A DNA stretch of 64,000 nucleotides from Pyropia yezoensis (GCA_009829735.1 CM020620.1:21116020-21180019), one strand, 5' to 3'; positions 1 to 10,915 are shown, counted from the stretch's first letter. Translations and numbers: made by a program. Notes: generated from the sequence alone by a model not told the origin.

Positions 1-512
1 GCCGACGCCCACACCAGCCCGTGGGCGGGGAGATCCCCGTACGTCGCGCCAAGGGCGGCCAGCCGGGCCGACAGCCAACAAAAGTGGCGCGACTCATCCG
101 CGGCGATGCGCACGAAGTCCGTGACGAAAGCGCGCGGGGGGGGCGGGGAGGTGGTCGCGGCAAAGCGGGCGAGCGTGTCGAGCGCCAGGTCAATCGCGTT
201 GAGCTCGACGTGCGCTAGGGAGTGGAGGTAAAACACCTCGGCGCTGACGCCGCTCTCCCGCGCCGACGGCGGGTGGGCAACGATGGGGGGGGCAGCCGGC
301 CGCGCCGGCGTGTCGGGGGGGGGGGTGTCCCCTACCGACAGGGGGGGGGTGCCGGCGGGGGGTGCGTCCACCGCGCGAAAGAGGGCGGTGGCGAGGCGCG
401 CCTTTTCCAGCGGCGCCGCCGTCCGCAGGATGTCCACCGCCAATGAGGTGATGGTGGGGGTGGCTGGGGGGGGGGCGGAGGCCGCCGCCGCGCCCCCTCC
501 CGTCGACGTCAT
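1..512 (-). CDS. DUF455-family ferritin-like protein, N-terminal part (runs off the window)
   Basis: Read on the minus strand from the ATG at 512-510, one frame stays open to the window edge (about 170 residues; the C-terminus lies outside). After an Ala/Pro-rich leader comes a helix of the type PLEKARLATALFRAVDA, then a proline-rich linker encoded by runs of 8-11 C. Next come AHVELNAIDLALDTLARF and RIAADESRHFCWLSARLAALG, then YGDLPAHGLVW. This order (Glu in an AHxE helix, then an ESRH helix, then GDLPAH) is the signature of the DUF455 ferritin-like family, in which the Glu and His residues are expected to bind a di-metal centre. The biochemical role of the family is not well established. The C-runs make the frame sensitive to one-base errors, but it is open as given. 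The Lys/Arg-rich or Gly-rich frames on both strands here are shadows. Confidence 0.75.
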   Translation of the reverse strand, partial: MTSTGGGAAAASAPPPATPTITSLAVDILRTAAPLEKARLATALFRAVDAPPAGTPPLSVGDTPPPDTPARPAAPPIVAHPPSARESGVSAEVFYLHSLAHVELNAIDLALDTLARFAATTSPPPPRAFVTDFVRIAADESRHFCWLSARLAALGATYGDLPAHGLVWAS

Positions 513-1460
513 GTCGGTGGCCACAGCGCTGCCGGCGGGTGCAGCGGCAGAGGCCCCCGCGGCGGCAGGGGGCGGCGGGCCCATCACCGGCGTCCCGGCC
601 GTCGTTGGCCGGCCAGCGACGCCGCGGCGGGCAGTGACGCGACCGCTCCCCCAGCAACGGGCCGCCGCGGGCCACGCGGCGGACGCAGCCGAGGCGGCGG
701 CGGCGGCGGCGGTGGTGGTGGATGTGGCGGCCACGCGGCGGCCACCGCCGCAGGGGGCGGCCCGCCGCGCTAGGCACGAAAAGACGGCGGAAAAGGCGGC
801 GGTGGTGGTGGCGCCAGCGGTCATTGGGTCGGCACCGCCGTGGCAGGAGAAGGGGCGGGGGGGAGCGGGATGGAAGGGAGGGAGGGGAGGGACCGGGGAG
901 CTAGGAGAAGGGAGAAGTGGGCTTGGTGTGGGGGAGAACATGCGAGGCGGGGCGAGTGTGGCCGTGGCGGCGTGGGCCAATCACGGCGGTGCCGGCCTCG
1001 AAAGTTTGTTAGTTTGAGCGTTTACTGAACTAACAAACTTTCGCGGCCTAACTGGCCGATGAACCAGCTGGCGGGAGGGTTAGACTCCTCGCTGGCTCGC
1101 CCGGTGATGACTGCCTCGCCACCGACGACCCGCTTGCCACCTGGACATGGCCGTCAACGCCGCGCTGACGGGGACGTCCACTGTTCTCTGTGTGCTCGCA
1201 GATGGCTGCTGCTCCATGAACGAGCTGTTGTTGCCGCACGCATCTCTTCGGCCGAGCGAAAGAGGAGGACGGACGACACGCCGGCAGGCCGTTGATGAAC
1301 CCGGCCCCCATGAAGACGCAAGCTCAGGGCAGAGAAGCCCACGTCAAGAGAGCACCAAACGTCTGTTCATTGTCGATGTACGTCCACTAACGTCACTGCG
1401 CCGCACACGAGAGTTGACTCGCGTCTCACCCAGGCGCACAAAACGGGCCAGGTAACCACA
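513..1460. other. Intergenic region, GCC-rich then moderate GC
   Basis: Positions 513-900 are GCC/GGC-rich and would hold the promoter and 5' UTR of the minus-strand DUF455 gene. Positions 1000-1045 hold an imperfect inverted repeat built on AAAGTTTGTTAGTTT and AACTAACAAACTTTCG. No convincing gene is seen. The several open frames are low-complexity Arg/Gly/Ala translations. Confidence 0.5.
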
Positions 1461-2432
1461 TCAGAGCTCCTTCTCCGGGTTCAGGGCCTTGAGTGTGTCC
1501 ACCGCGGCCTCCCCGACAGCCTTGCCCGCGGCGGCGGCCATTTCCCCAGCCGATGCCGCCGCGTCGGCGGCAGCATCTGCTACTGGCGAAGCCGCATCTG
1601 CCGCCGCGTCGGCGGCATCGTCCGCAGCGGCCGACACGTCCTTGCCGAGGGTGCGAACAAAGTAGTCAATGACATTGAGGCGGCGACGCATGCTCCGCAT
1701 CTGCGAGTCGGTCAGGCTTCCAGGGGAGGCCGACTCGAGCAGCCCCGCTAGCCGCCCCTGCTCCTTGGTCAGCCACGCCGCGCCCTGCGTCTTGTACCGG
1801 TCCATCACCTTGAGGTAGTACGCGGCGTAGGCGCGGGAGCGCGCGTCCAAGGTGGTCAGCCGCTCCTCCACGGCTGCCTTGAGCGCGTCGCGCTCCGACG
1901 CGGCGGATGTGAGGAAAGACGAAACACTATCCTTGAGGGAGTCGACAATCCCCGCGGATGGCAGCACCTTGCCATTAGGCAGCACGTCCGTCCCGACCTT
2001 GGTGTTGAGAAAGCTCACAAAGGAGTCGAGGTCCCGCCCCGAGTCGTACGAGGCGGCCGCCACGTCGGCGCCACGAGGCCAAAACTTGATGGTCGGGAAG
2101 CCCTTGACGCCCTCCTTGGTACCAATCGCCGAGTGGGTATCCGCATCAACTACCGCGATAACCACGTCGGGCTCGTCAGCATAGGTCTTGGCGAGCTCAG
2201 CGAATACCGGCTTGAGCGCCTTGCAGTGGCCACACCAAGAGGCGGTGTACGCTACCAGCACGTCCTTGGACGGGTCCGTCACCGTCGCGTCGTACGTTTC
2301 GGGTGTCAGGTCCACTACCCCTTCAGGCGAAGTCGCCTCCGCATCGGCCACATCGTAGACAGCCGCCAGCGCCAGCGCCACCACCGCCGACGCCAGCACA
2401 CCCCGAACGATCCCAGCCACTCCGCGCGTCAT
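1461..2432 (-). CDS. Protein disulfide isomerase-like protein with one thioredoxin domain and an ERp29 C-terminal domain
   Basis: A 323-residue secretory protein expected to form or isomerise disulfides in the ER. I chose the ATG at 2432 because it places a hydrophobic signal peptide (residues 1-31, ending ...YDVADA) at the N-terminus; an in-frame start at 2543 would bury it. Residues 38-145 form one thioredoxin domain with the catalytic CGHC at 67-70 (context ASWCGHCK) and the cis-proline in GFPT (111-114). Residues 160-265 are an all-helical ERp29 C-terminal domain ending LNVIDYF. The tail is Ala/Asp-rich and ends PEKEL, a possible variant of the KDEL/HDEL retrieval signal. Plant PDI-D proteins usually have two thioredoxin domains before ERp29, so the single-domain layout is notable. 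The frame is intact with no intron visible. Confidence 0.9.
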   Translation of the reverse strand: MTRGVAGIVRGVLASAVVALALAAVYDVADAEATSPEGVVDLTPETYDATVTDPSKDVLVAYTASWCGHCKALKPVFAELAKTYADEPDVVIAVVDADTHSAIGTKEGVKGFPTIKFWPRGADVAAASYDSGRDLDSFVSFLNTKVGTDVLPNGKVLPSAGIVDSLKDSVSSFLTSAASERDALKAAVEERLTTLDARSRAYAAYYLKVMDRYKTQGAAWLTKEQGRLAGLLESASPGSLTDSQMRSMRRRLNVIDYFVRTLGKDVSAAADDAADAAADAASPVADAAADAAASAGEMAAAAGKAVGEAAVDTLKALNPEKEL

Positions 2433-3454
2433 GGCTGGAAAAAGGTCACGACGGCACGCAACAGGCGGGGAAACGGAATAGGCAGCGAGCGGCGATCCCT
2501 CACACGCGATCAGCGAGTGGTACCAGCTTCCCCGCGGACACAAAAGGCGCGCTGGTACTGACAGACTGGTCCGACACGATAGAGCGATGCGTTCCCAGCA
2601 AGGTCCAAACGTTCAGGCGGTGCCGCATGCAAAGCAAGTGCCAGTTAAATTTTGTATGCCCCACCCCAACATGATGATCCTCTGATATGTAAATAGTGTC
2701 AGTGCGCGTGATCCGGTGGCAACAGAGTAGCAGGTGCCACGTTTTTTCGTCCTTTTTTGCTTTTCGCAGGGATTGCGTGTGAGCTCTTCTGACGGCTGCT
2801 GTCTGTGTTTCCATGAGCGCACCTTGGTCGTCTGTGCCCTCATCCCAGCCTGATGTGCGCCGTCACCGCAACCCCGCAGCATAGGGGGCGAGCGGTCGTG
2901 GCGCAGGGTAGGGGCAGAGACGTTGATAACACGTCCTGGAAGCACTGGGGCTGGTGTGCGTCGCACGCACCAACTTGAGCAGCGCGCTCCAACCCGCTTG
3001 GTGCGGCTATAGGCCGTCGGGCAATAAAACAGGGCGGGCGGCGCACAACTGCAGCCGGTGGCCACTGCGTTCAGCCGGCTGGCCGCACCACCACGCTCTA
3101 CCCCTCTGCATGACGACCAGGCGAATTTTTGCAAAGGCTGCAAAGCATGACGACCAGGGTTGAGCCGGTCGGTGGGGACAACGGGGGCGGGGGGCGCTCC
3201 CTGCCTCCCTCATGGGCGATTGGTCTGACGAATGCACATCTGTACGCATGACAGGCATTGCTCAAGCGATTGTTGCGGCCCAGCGCGCCCTCACCCAAAG
3301 CCATTCCAGAGCCATACACTGCCCACGAAGTTCGTCATGAGGAAAAGGTTTGATTCGCTACACACCAGCCACCCCGCGGAGCACCCCTCACCACTCCCAT
3401 CAACAGAGACGACCGGCACCACGCCATCCTTTCACTGCCACCTCTGACAACCCC
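2433..3454. other. Intergenic region between the PDI-like and CCT genes
   Basis: Moderate-GC DNA with T-rich stretches at 2742-2764. It should hold the promoter of the PDI-like gene and the 3' end of the CCT gene, both transcribed leftward. No coding signal beyond short shadow frames and no RNA gene recognised. Confidence 0.45.
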
Positions 3455-4954
3455 TCAACGTGCTTGCCTCCCCACAGGCGAGCACTTGCCGCCCCCCCGG
3501 GCAGACACTCCCTCGGGGTCCGCCGCAGTCGCAGCCGACACGCCCACCATTCCGTCTCCCCCTGCAGCCACAGGGGGGATTCTCGGGGTGGGCGCGGCTG
3601 CTGCCGCTGCGTCAGCCGGCTTGTAAAACCGACCGTGCTTGCGCGGTCGCACGTCGGCCAGCTTTTTGCGCACACTGTACCGGATGCGTGGGCAGAGGGC
3701 ACGCTTCTTCTTCTCTTGAAACCGCCGAATCGCAGCCCGCCTCTCAGCGGGACCATACACCACCAGCACTGAGCCGCCAACCGTGGTAGCAATCGCAGGG
3801 GTGGTGGATGGGGGCAAGGCGGGTGCGGCACCACTGCCGCTGCTGCTGCCGCCACATCTGCTACCAATACCAGAGCCGTTGGTAGTATGGGAGCGCCCAC
3901 CGCCCGCAGCGGGAGCCGCCACCATACCCATCCCGGCAGCGCCGCCACCCCCTGCCCGCAACACGCCGCCGGCAGATGCAATTGCGGCGGCCGATACTGA
4001 CGGGGCGCTCAAGGTCCACCCCCCGGGAGCCGGCGCCCAAGAAGCAACAGCCAGGTAGGGCAGCTGCGCTCCAGCATAGCCGCCGCCGCCATAGCCGGCC
4101 AAGGCTGGGTGGCGGGTGCCGGCGGTGGGATGGCAGTGCGCCAACCCCTCCCCACGCGCGTCGGGTCCGCCCGAAGATCCTGGCGGGCCGGCCGACCAGT
4201 CGGGCACCAGCGGCGCAGCTGCACAGGTCGACGAGCGGCCCGAGGAGGAGCACGCACTGCCTTCCCGCGGTCGGTCGTTGGGGACGCGAGCGGGGCCAGC
4301 GGGGGATGCCCGCGGTGATGGGCGGCCAACGCCGAAGGCAGCCGCGCCAGGGGAGGGCACTGGGTCGAGGGCACCAAGCCGCCCGACGGCGGGCGGCCGC
4401 CGCTTGGGTGCCCCCGATGAAGAGGGCGACGGCCCAGCGGCGGGTGCTACGTCCGACTGTGACGGCGTCGCCAAGACATCGCGAGGCGGCTCGGACGGCA
4501 ACCGAGACGACGGAGACGGCGGCGACGCTCCCGCCACGCCGCCTGAAGGCCGACGTGACGCAGGTGACACGGGCGACACAGACGGCGTCGGGCTGGTGGC
4601 CACAGCCAGCGATGACGACAGGGCCGACGAGGACAACGCCGCACCCACAGGGCGGGGGGCTGGCGCACGGCTGTCATCACCGGCTGCCGGCGTGGCAGGG
4701 GAGGAGGGTGGGCACTCGTCGCCGTCACTGGTCGGGGCGCCGCCGGCCTGTCGTGGTGTAGCCTTATCTTGGGCCAAAGCGACCGGCAGTGGGGGCGGAG
4801 GTGCAGGTCGCACCGTCGCGTGGCGAGCCATATTCCGCAGACTGCACAGCGCCGAAACGGCAAAGAGGGTGCCCTCCGACGCGTTGCGGCGGAGCCCGCG
4901 GCCTGTTGGGATGGGCAGCCGCAGCGCGGGCGCCACATCCGGCGGGTCCGTCAT
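3455..4954 (-). CDS. CCT-domain protein (putative transcriptional regulator)
   Basis: A 499-residue protein, mostly low-complexity Ser/Pro/Gly/Ala, with one conserved block near the C-terminus (residues 404-444): AAIRRFQEKKKRA followed by RIRYSVRKKLADVRPRKHGRF. This matches the CCT motif (CONSTANS, CO-like, TOC1), also found in the GATA/ZIM branch, where IRYSVRKxxA is typical. CCT motifs carry nuclear import and protein or DNA contact functions in regulators of light and circadian responses. No B-box, response-regulator or GATA finger is visible, so this is a CCT-only protein. The ATG at 4954 is the first in the frame. The family suggests an archaeplastid or related host; targets cannot be inferred. 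Confidence 0.8.
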   Translation of the reverse strand: MTDPPDVAPALRLPIPTGRGLRRNASEGTLFAVSALCSLRNMARHATVRPAPPPPLPVALAQDKATPRQAGGAPTSDGDECPPSSPATPAAGDDSRAPAPRPVGAALSSSALSSSLAVATSPTPSVSPVSPASRRPSGGVAGASPPSPSSRLPSEPPRDVLATPSQSDVAPAAGPSPSSSGAPKRRPPAVGRLGALDPVPSPGAAAFGVGRPSPRASPAGPARVPNDRPREGSACSSSGRSSTCAAAPLVPDWSAGPPGSSGGPDARGEGLAHCHPTAGTRHPALAGYGGGGYAGAQLPYLAVASWAPAPGGWTLSAPSVSAAAIASAGGVLRAGGGGAAGMGMVAAPAAGGGRSHTTNGSGIGSRCGGSSSGSGAAPALPPSTTPAIATTVGGSVLVVYGPAERRAAIRRFQEKKKRALCPRIRYSVRKKLADVRPRKHGRFYKPADAAAAAAPTPRIPPVAAGGDGMVGVSAATAADPEGVSARGGGKCSPVGRQAR

Positions 4955-7033
4955 CGCGACGGTTCACAAAAAGTGGGGTTGTGGAAGGGGGAGAGAGGGG
5001 AGGCAGGCAGGGACCGTGGCGAGGTAAGGAAGGCAGACGAAGGCGTGGAAGAGGCGATGACGGCCTGACCAAGCAGGTACTGCGGGGTGGTCAGAGCGGT
5101 ATAGGGTAGGGTGCGTCAGACGAGGACAGCAGGTGGGCGGGGAGCAGGCAACCGCGTGTTGGCGCAGATAGCCAAAGCTGGTTACGTCGGGGCGGCGGCG
5201 GCCGTGGGGGTGATGGGGTGTCGCTGGCACGGGCAGACGAGCGGCGGCGTGTGACGGTAGGCCCAACCAACGTGGTGAACCGCGTCGGTCTGCTTCTGCA
5301 CGGCGGGCAGGGGGCGTACGGTGGGAGCCGAGCCAGCTCGGCCTGGTATGCCGCTGAGGGGGCTTGGTGCGGCGGGGGCGTTTGCAGGGGGGGGGGGGGG
5401 GGGGCTCTGAGAGGGGGCGGTCGGGGGGGGCGGCAACCTCGGCGGCAGCATGGCAGTCAACCCGCCCCGCCCCCTCTCTCCCTCCACACCGCGGGCGCTG
5501 GAAGAGGAAACGGCAACGACCGGCGTGGGTCAAACCCCCGCAGCAGGCGGATATTTTCAGGGGGCCCGCCGCAGCCACACACGGTGTGAGACGATATCTC
5601 TCGGCTGCCAGCCCAGATATCAAGATGGGATTCACGTGTCCATCACGGGGGGCCCGGCGTGCGCTCACCAGGGGGCGGCGGCAGCACCGTCGACGCCACC
5701 CAGCCAGTGGAACGAGCAGGAGCAGAGGGCGTGGGCCCAGACATCCCCAGCGACGCCCGGCAACTCCAGGTCGCAACCACAACAAGCCCTGCACCGGTCA
5801 GGTGGGCGGTGGGCGGTGGGTGGTGGGTGGGCCTGGGGGGGGGGGGGGGGGGGCGGGCTGCCCGCTTGCGCGCGCGCGCGGGTCAGGGCATTGGGGATTT
5901 GCAATCACGCCACTTTGGTCGCTCCACGGGTCATCCACATGGGGAGCGCGGGCAACTCATTGGCTTAAAGCGTCTGTCATCCATGTCGAAAGCCAATCAA
6001 GCTTCTGCCATAGTGGCATCCAGCGTCCTCATGCACTGTCAGCATGCCCGTCCATTTCGGTTTGACTCCCCACCAGCACCAGCTGTGTCTCTGAGATTCA
6101 TCGGCGGTCGACGAGCAGCGTGCGACGCACGCGCGCGGCCGGACTGCATCCACAGCGGGGTCGCCCGTCGGGGGTCTGAGGTGGATGGCACCACTCCCTG
6201 GCCAGAACACGATGCAGTCCCCCTGCACAGTGATCCTTCAACCGGGATCCTCGACAAGCCTGTTTTTCTGCCGTTACGCTTGTGCGCGACTTGTCAAGTG
6301 GCCCCCTATACCCCCCTCCACACCCCCATACGGGCCGATTTTTTATTGTCCTTTTCTTTGAGGCTTGTTGAATGCCCCTAGATGTCGCATTTCCACCATT
6401 ATGATGGTATGACAAGACGCGCAGCGACGGTGCGTATCAGAAGATGTAAATAAAAAGTGTGTTCTGCCGTCGTCGTCGCCAACATGTGCCCCTTGGGTAA
6501 ACCGGAATCTCGGGCATTCGACTGCGCCGTCGCTCGAGCTCACTGTACGGATGTATCAGTCAAAAATGCTCCACGCCGTGAATGTAGCTGTTGTTTTTCC
6601 GGCACTTTTTCGTCGTGTTTTCCCCGCAGCACCCAGGTACAGCTAATTGGCGAAGTGGCGTGGACTGCGATTGTGTCTCCACATGCATGAGATGCCATCT
6701 TCTGTAGTTGTAGCGGTTCTTAGAGGCGTGGTAGCACGCACAGGGCGGTACGACGTTGAGCATGCTGCGCTTCTTCGCATGCATTGCGAGCGCACTCGAT
6801 GAGAGTTCAGGGGGGCTACTAATATATGAATTGAGGGGGTCCACATCTTTGGAATCCCTGGATCCCCTGTTGCATTGCCCGCCTTTTTTCTCCTGATCCC
6901 CCCCCCCCCCTGCCGTTGCGTTGCCCGCCCTTTCTGACCCGCCTGATCCATTCGGGTGGGACGCAGCGTCCGGACAGTCCGCCTGTGCGGGCGACGCTTC
7001 CGACTGTTGGGTGCGGCACACTTTCGAGGCGCC
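4955..7033. other. Intergenic region with G homopolymers
   Basis: No convincing gene. It contains long G runs near 5390-5403 and 5837-5852, GC-rich stretches to about 5900, then lower-GC DNA to 6700 with an AATAAA at 6448-6453. A C-rich duplicated segment (two copies of a TTGCCCGCC-containing motif) lies at 6868-6930, just before the transposase pseudogene. I looked here for terminal repeats of that transposon and found none convincing. Confidence 0.4.
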
Positions 7034-8467
7034 ATGACCAGCCCCCGTTCGGTTGCTGTCGGCGGGCGCAAGCGGGACCGCGCGCTTTACAGCGTCACGC
7101 GGGAGGCGGCCGTCATTGTGTTCAACGTGCGGCGCTTTTTCGAGCGTGAGTGCCGCCGAGGTCGGTCCATCGCGTGAGGCAGGCCGATCGAAAGGACGCG
7201 CCTCGCCACTGGGCTGAGTGAGTCGACCGTCCAGCGCGTGAACGACGAGGCGTACGCAAGCTCGCGGCGGAGGGGGGGAGATCCAGAGCGACGCCAGTCG
7301 AGCCGCCGCGTGCCGAGCGAGGAGCTGGCGAGAGTGCGCGAAGCGGTCTACAAGCAGTACGAGAACAGATCTATTCCTACGCTAAGCTCGACGCTTCTGT
7401 ACCTGACAGCTGAGCGGGCCGCTGGCCAGTCAAGTGGCACGTACAAGTGGACTCGAACAACGCTGTTTCGGTGCATGCAAGACTTGGGCTTTACGTTTTC
7501 TCGTGGCCCAAACCACTACGATGTTGCCCGCGAAAAGCCGTCAATCGTGGCTCAGCGGAACGAGTTCCTGAGGCGTATCCAGGAGTACCGAGAAGCTGGG
7601 CGGACTATTTTCTACACGGACGAGACGTGGGCAAACAAAAACATGACGCCGTCTCGAACGTGGAATGACGGCAACCTCCGGGCACGACTGAATGTTCCAT
7701 CGGGCAAGGGCGGGCGGATCATCATCGCGCACGTCGGATCCCGGAGCACAGGACTGGTGAAGGACGCGGCCCTGGTCTTTATCGGCAAGAAGAAGACTGG
7801 CGACTACCATGGGGAATTGAACTCCCAGGTGTGGCTGAAGTGGTTGGAGGACAGCGTGCTACCGAAAATGAAGGGCGGCGTTTTGGTAGTGGACCGGGCC
7901 CCGTACCATATGGTTCTGACGGACGACATCCGCCCGGCGTCGAGCAAGCTGAGGAAGGCGGAGCTGGCGGACTGGCTGGAAGCGCATGATGCTGTTCCCA
8001 GAGGATGGGAGGCGGACTGGCGGCAGAATCGGACACGGGCAGAAATGAAGGAGCAGGCGGACAAGCACCGCCCAGCGCCGCGGTTCTTGGTGCAGGACCT
8101 GGCGGCGCAGTTTGATGTCACCATCCTGATATCTCCTGTAGCACATCCCGAGCTCAACCCTATTGAGATGGTCTGGGGAACCGTGAAGGCGGCATTGCGG
8201 CGCGCCAACATTGACTTCTCGCTGAAGCGGCTGAAAGAGCTGGTAGAGGTGGAATTTGAGCCCATCACGCCGGAAGCATGGGGCCGATACGAAGATCACG
8301 CGGTCAAAATGGAGGATTACTACCGGACTGTGGCATCGGCAAACGAGACTGGGGAAGCGGCTTCCGACAACGAGATTGAAGAGTTCGAGCCGAACGACGT
8401 TGGGGGATCCTGCAGCAGTGAGGATAGCGGTTCCGAGAGTGGGAGTGAAATGGAGGATGACGATTGA
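7034..8467 (+). pseudogene. Tc1/mariner/IS630-type transposase, interrupted by an in-frame TGA
   Basis: From the ATG at 7034 the frame encodes an N-terminal helical region, hits a TGA at 7175-7177 and continues in the same frame to the stop at 8467. The stop falls inside a helix-turn-helix: GRSIA, stop, GRPIERTRLATGLSESTVQRV. Downstream is a DDE_3-type catalytic domain with the acidic triad in TDETW (codon at 7619), VVDRAPYH (7892) and ELNPIEMVWG (8165). The second and third acids are about 90 residues apart because of an insertion, far more than the 34-37 of classic Tc1/mariner; long spacings are known in some IS630/Tc1 branches such as DD82E. The tail is acidic. It cuts and pastes DNA at TA sites in related families. 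The TGA makes it a probable pseudogene unless it is spliced out or read through; no intron that keeps frame was found. Confidence 0.8.
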
Positions 8468-9840
8468 TTGCGGCGATTTGGTGCAGTGCTCCATATTGTG
8501 ATTGTTACTCGCTGTGATTGCTAATAGTTGCTCAAGCGTACGGAAGACCTGAGGGGTGGTGAATATTTCGCAGTGCGGGGGGCGGAAAGGAGCCCCCAGA
8601 ACAGGGGGGGGGGGCGGAGCTCTGTCACGAGTCGACTGAGTCGGATGGAAGGTCCCGGGAGGGGCGTGGGGGACAGCACTGAGGAGGCTCACCTTGGAGA
8701 GTCACGTGCCGAAGGTTGGAAAGGAGTTCGGGAGGAGCAGGGCAGCTGGCGAGTGCTACACGCTGGGAGGCGGAGTTTCAGGGGGACAGATACTCCCCTT
8801 GCGGCGCGAGATGGCTGGCAGCGGGGGAGCAGAGAACGGCATGGGCGCAACAGGGATACGAAGAGGTGGTGGGGGCGCTGTTGGGTGGGTGGGAGCGCGG
8901 TGGGGGGGAGGCGGGCATGTGACTGGGAGCAGGTTGGCCGGGCAACGTGAGGAACTGCGGGCGGCGCGGCGGGTGTGGGGCGGCACCGGGGCGGGCAGGC
9001 CGTTGGGGAGGGGGCGCAGGGCGGGGGCGAGGGCGGGCGTGGGGAAGGGAAGGCAAGCGATTGAGGAGTGGTTGGGGGGAGGGGGGAGGCTATGGAGGGG
9101 GGGACTCGTCCACGTGGAGGGGGCCGGGCAACGTGGCAGCAGCCATCCAATGCTCAGAATTTGACAAAAAAAAGTAGTCCCCTTTTCTTGCAGGTGAGGA
9201 TCTCTCGGGTGCGGCGTTCGGAGGAAGAGGCACCAGATGAGAGAAGACTCAGGGTGTCCCCGGAAAAGTATGGACGTACGAGACGCCAGCACACCACCTC
9301 CATACCAATGTCACAAAGCGTGCATGAGAGGAGTGCCACAGGGCACTCTCTCGTCTACCTGCAAAGTTTGGACCTGAAAGCTGCAGTCTGCTTGCTGCAC
9401 GGGGCACTTTCTCATCCGTCTAGCTATATGGAATCGACTTGGGACAGGGGGGACGGCACAGGTGCAGACCACGCGGCGGGCGCCGACGACGGTTTCCTCG
9501 CAGGGGCCCTGTTTTGGCGCCCCCGCTGCCGTCGATGGCCCTCTCTCTTCTGCTGTCTGGGTCACATCCTCCCCATGTTCTGGGGGTGGGGCTAAGAGAG
9601 ACGGGGCTGATTGGGGGGGGCGGCGTAGCGGCGGCACGGCCCCTCCCCTCTCTTCCCCGACGCCCTCTATCCCACACCCAACGTAAAGCGTAAGAGGGGT
9701 GGATGGGGGGTGCCTCCGCTGGCGGGGGCCCCCCGTGCGCCCGCCCCACCCCTTCTTACTGGCGGCCTCCCCAGCCGGGCTACGCGGGACACCGGGCCGT
9801 GCCGGCGCGGCGCCCGCGGCAGCAGACAGGCCCACGCGGC

Positions 9841-9842
<2 letters not shown>

Positions 9843-9872
<30 letters not shown>
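9843..9872. repeat. Poly-C tract (30 C)
   Basis: An uninterrupted run of 30 cytosines. Similar runs occur at 10543-10571 (29 C) and shorter ones across the window. Their exact lengths are unlikely to be reliable in any assembly. Confidence 0.95.
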
Positions 9873-9873
<1 letters not shown>

Positions 9874-10542
9874 CACCACTCTCCTCCCGTGCCCCTCGTA
9901 CGCCCTCCGCCTACGTTCATGGTAGCTCAGTAGGAGCGTGGCCCCGCGGCTTGGCGGGGGGTCGGTGTCGCCAGGGCGCCTGCGGGATCCGGGTGGCGGC
10001 GGAGGCGGCGGCGGCGGCGGCGGCGGGGGTGGGGTGGCCCGCACCGGCAAGGGGGGGGGGGGGGGCGGGTCGGCCACCGCCGCGGCGGGTGTCAGTGGCG
10101 GCGCTTTCGCGGCGGTGGCGGCGGCGGCGACGCGGGCGGGGCGGCCGGCACAGCGGTGGGCGGCGGTGAGGATGGAGAGGTAGGATAGCCAATGGGCGTG
10201 CCCGTGCAGTAGAGGAGGGCGCGGTCCTCGCCGGTGGGGTCGTTCAGGATGAAGCGGGCAAGGCTGTGCGGGGGAAGGGGGGGGGGGGGGGGGGCGGGGG
10301 CGGGGGGGCGGGTGGTCACAAAAAGAGGAGCGCAAGGCGGGATAGGGGGGTGGGGCCGGGCGGGGCGTGCCGGCCATGCCCGCCCAGCGGGGGCGTCCAC
10401 GACAGGGGAGCGGCGGCGACGGCCCAGGTCCAGGATCGCGACGGGCAGCGGCCAGCGCGGCAGCGCGACGGCGCGCCCGCCCGCCTCTGCCTCCGCACGC
10501 CGCGGCCGTCCCCCCTCGGCCGTTGCGGGCTGTCGGGGCACG

Positions 10543-10571
<29 letters not shown>
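10543..10571. repeat. Poly-C tract (29 C)
   Basis: Second long C homopolymer of the GC-rich block. Confidence 0.95.
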
Positions 10572-10575
<4 letters not shown>

Positions 10576-10620
10576 CTCCACCCGCGGCGCGCCCCCAGTC
10601 CCCCGTGCGTCCTCCCCCAC

Positions 10621-10644
10621 CACGTGCACCACGTGCACCACGTG
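10621..10644. promoter_or_regulatory. Three CACGTG palindromes at 9-bp spacing
   Basis: CACGTG (the G-box or E-box core) occurs at 10621, 10630 and 10639 in a short CACGTGCAC tandem repeat. It could be a bHLH/bZIP site cluster or simply a 9-bp microsatellite; no promoter of a recognised gene is adjacent. Confidence 0.35.
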
Positions 10645-10870
10645 CACCTCCTCCCCCGAACCCCGCCGCCCCGCCCACAGCAGCAGTTGGCAGCACCGCC
10701 ACCACTGCGGCCCCCTCAAGCGGGTCCCGTCTACGGCCGCGCAGCGGCGGAGCCCCACCGACCGGCGCGCCGCTGCCCCGGCCGCCGCCCCACTCCCGGC
10801 GGCCGCCTCCGCCGCCGCCGCCGCAGCCACCGTCGCCCCCGCCACCGCAGACGCCGCCGCCACCGCCGCC

Positions 10871-10915
10871 ACCACCACCACCACCACCACCACCAACACC
10901 ACCACCACCACCACT
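10871..10915. repeat. (ACC)n microsatellite
   Basis: Near-perfect CCA/ACC trinucleotide repeat with two interruptions, embedded in the GCC-rich block. Confidence 0.9.

Noticed and set aside
283..1017. Long plus-strand Gly/Ala/Arg frame at the left end
   Set aside because: It overlaps the DUF455 coding frame on the other strand and has only repeat-derived composition.
7146..7182. A GTGAGT...CAG intron that would remove the TGA from the Tc1/mariner transposase
   Set aside because: It is 37 nt long and would shift the frame, destroying the helix-turn-helix that is otherwise continuous across the stop.
6500..9300. Terminal inverted repeats for the Tc1/mariner transposase at 7034-8467
   Set aside because: Compared both flanks for CAGT or CAGGG-type ends with TA; nothing pairs convincingly.
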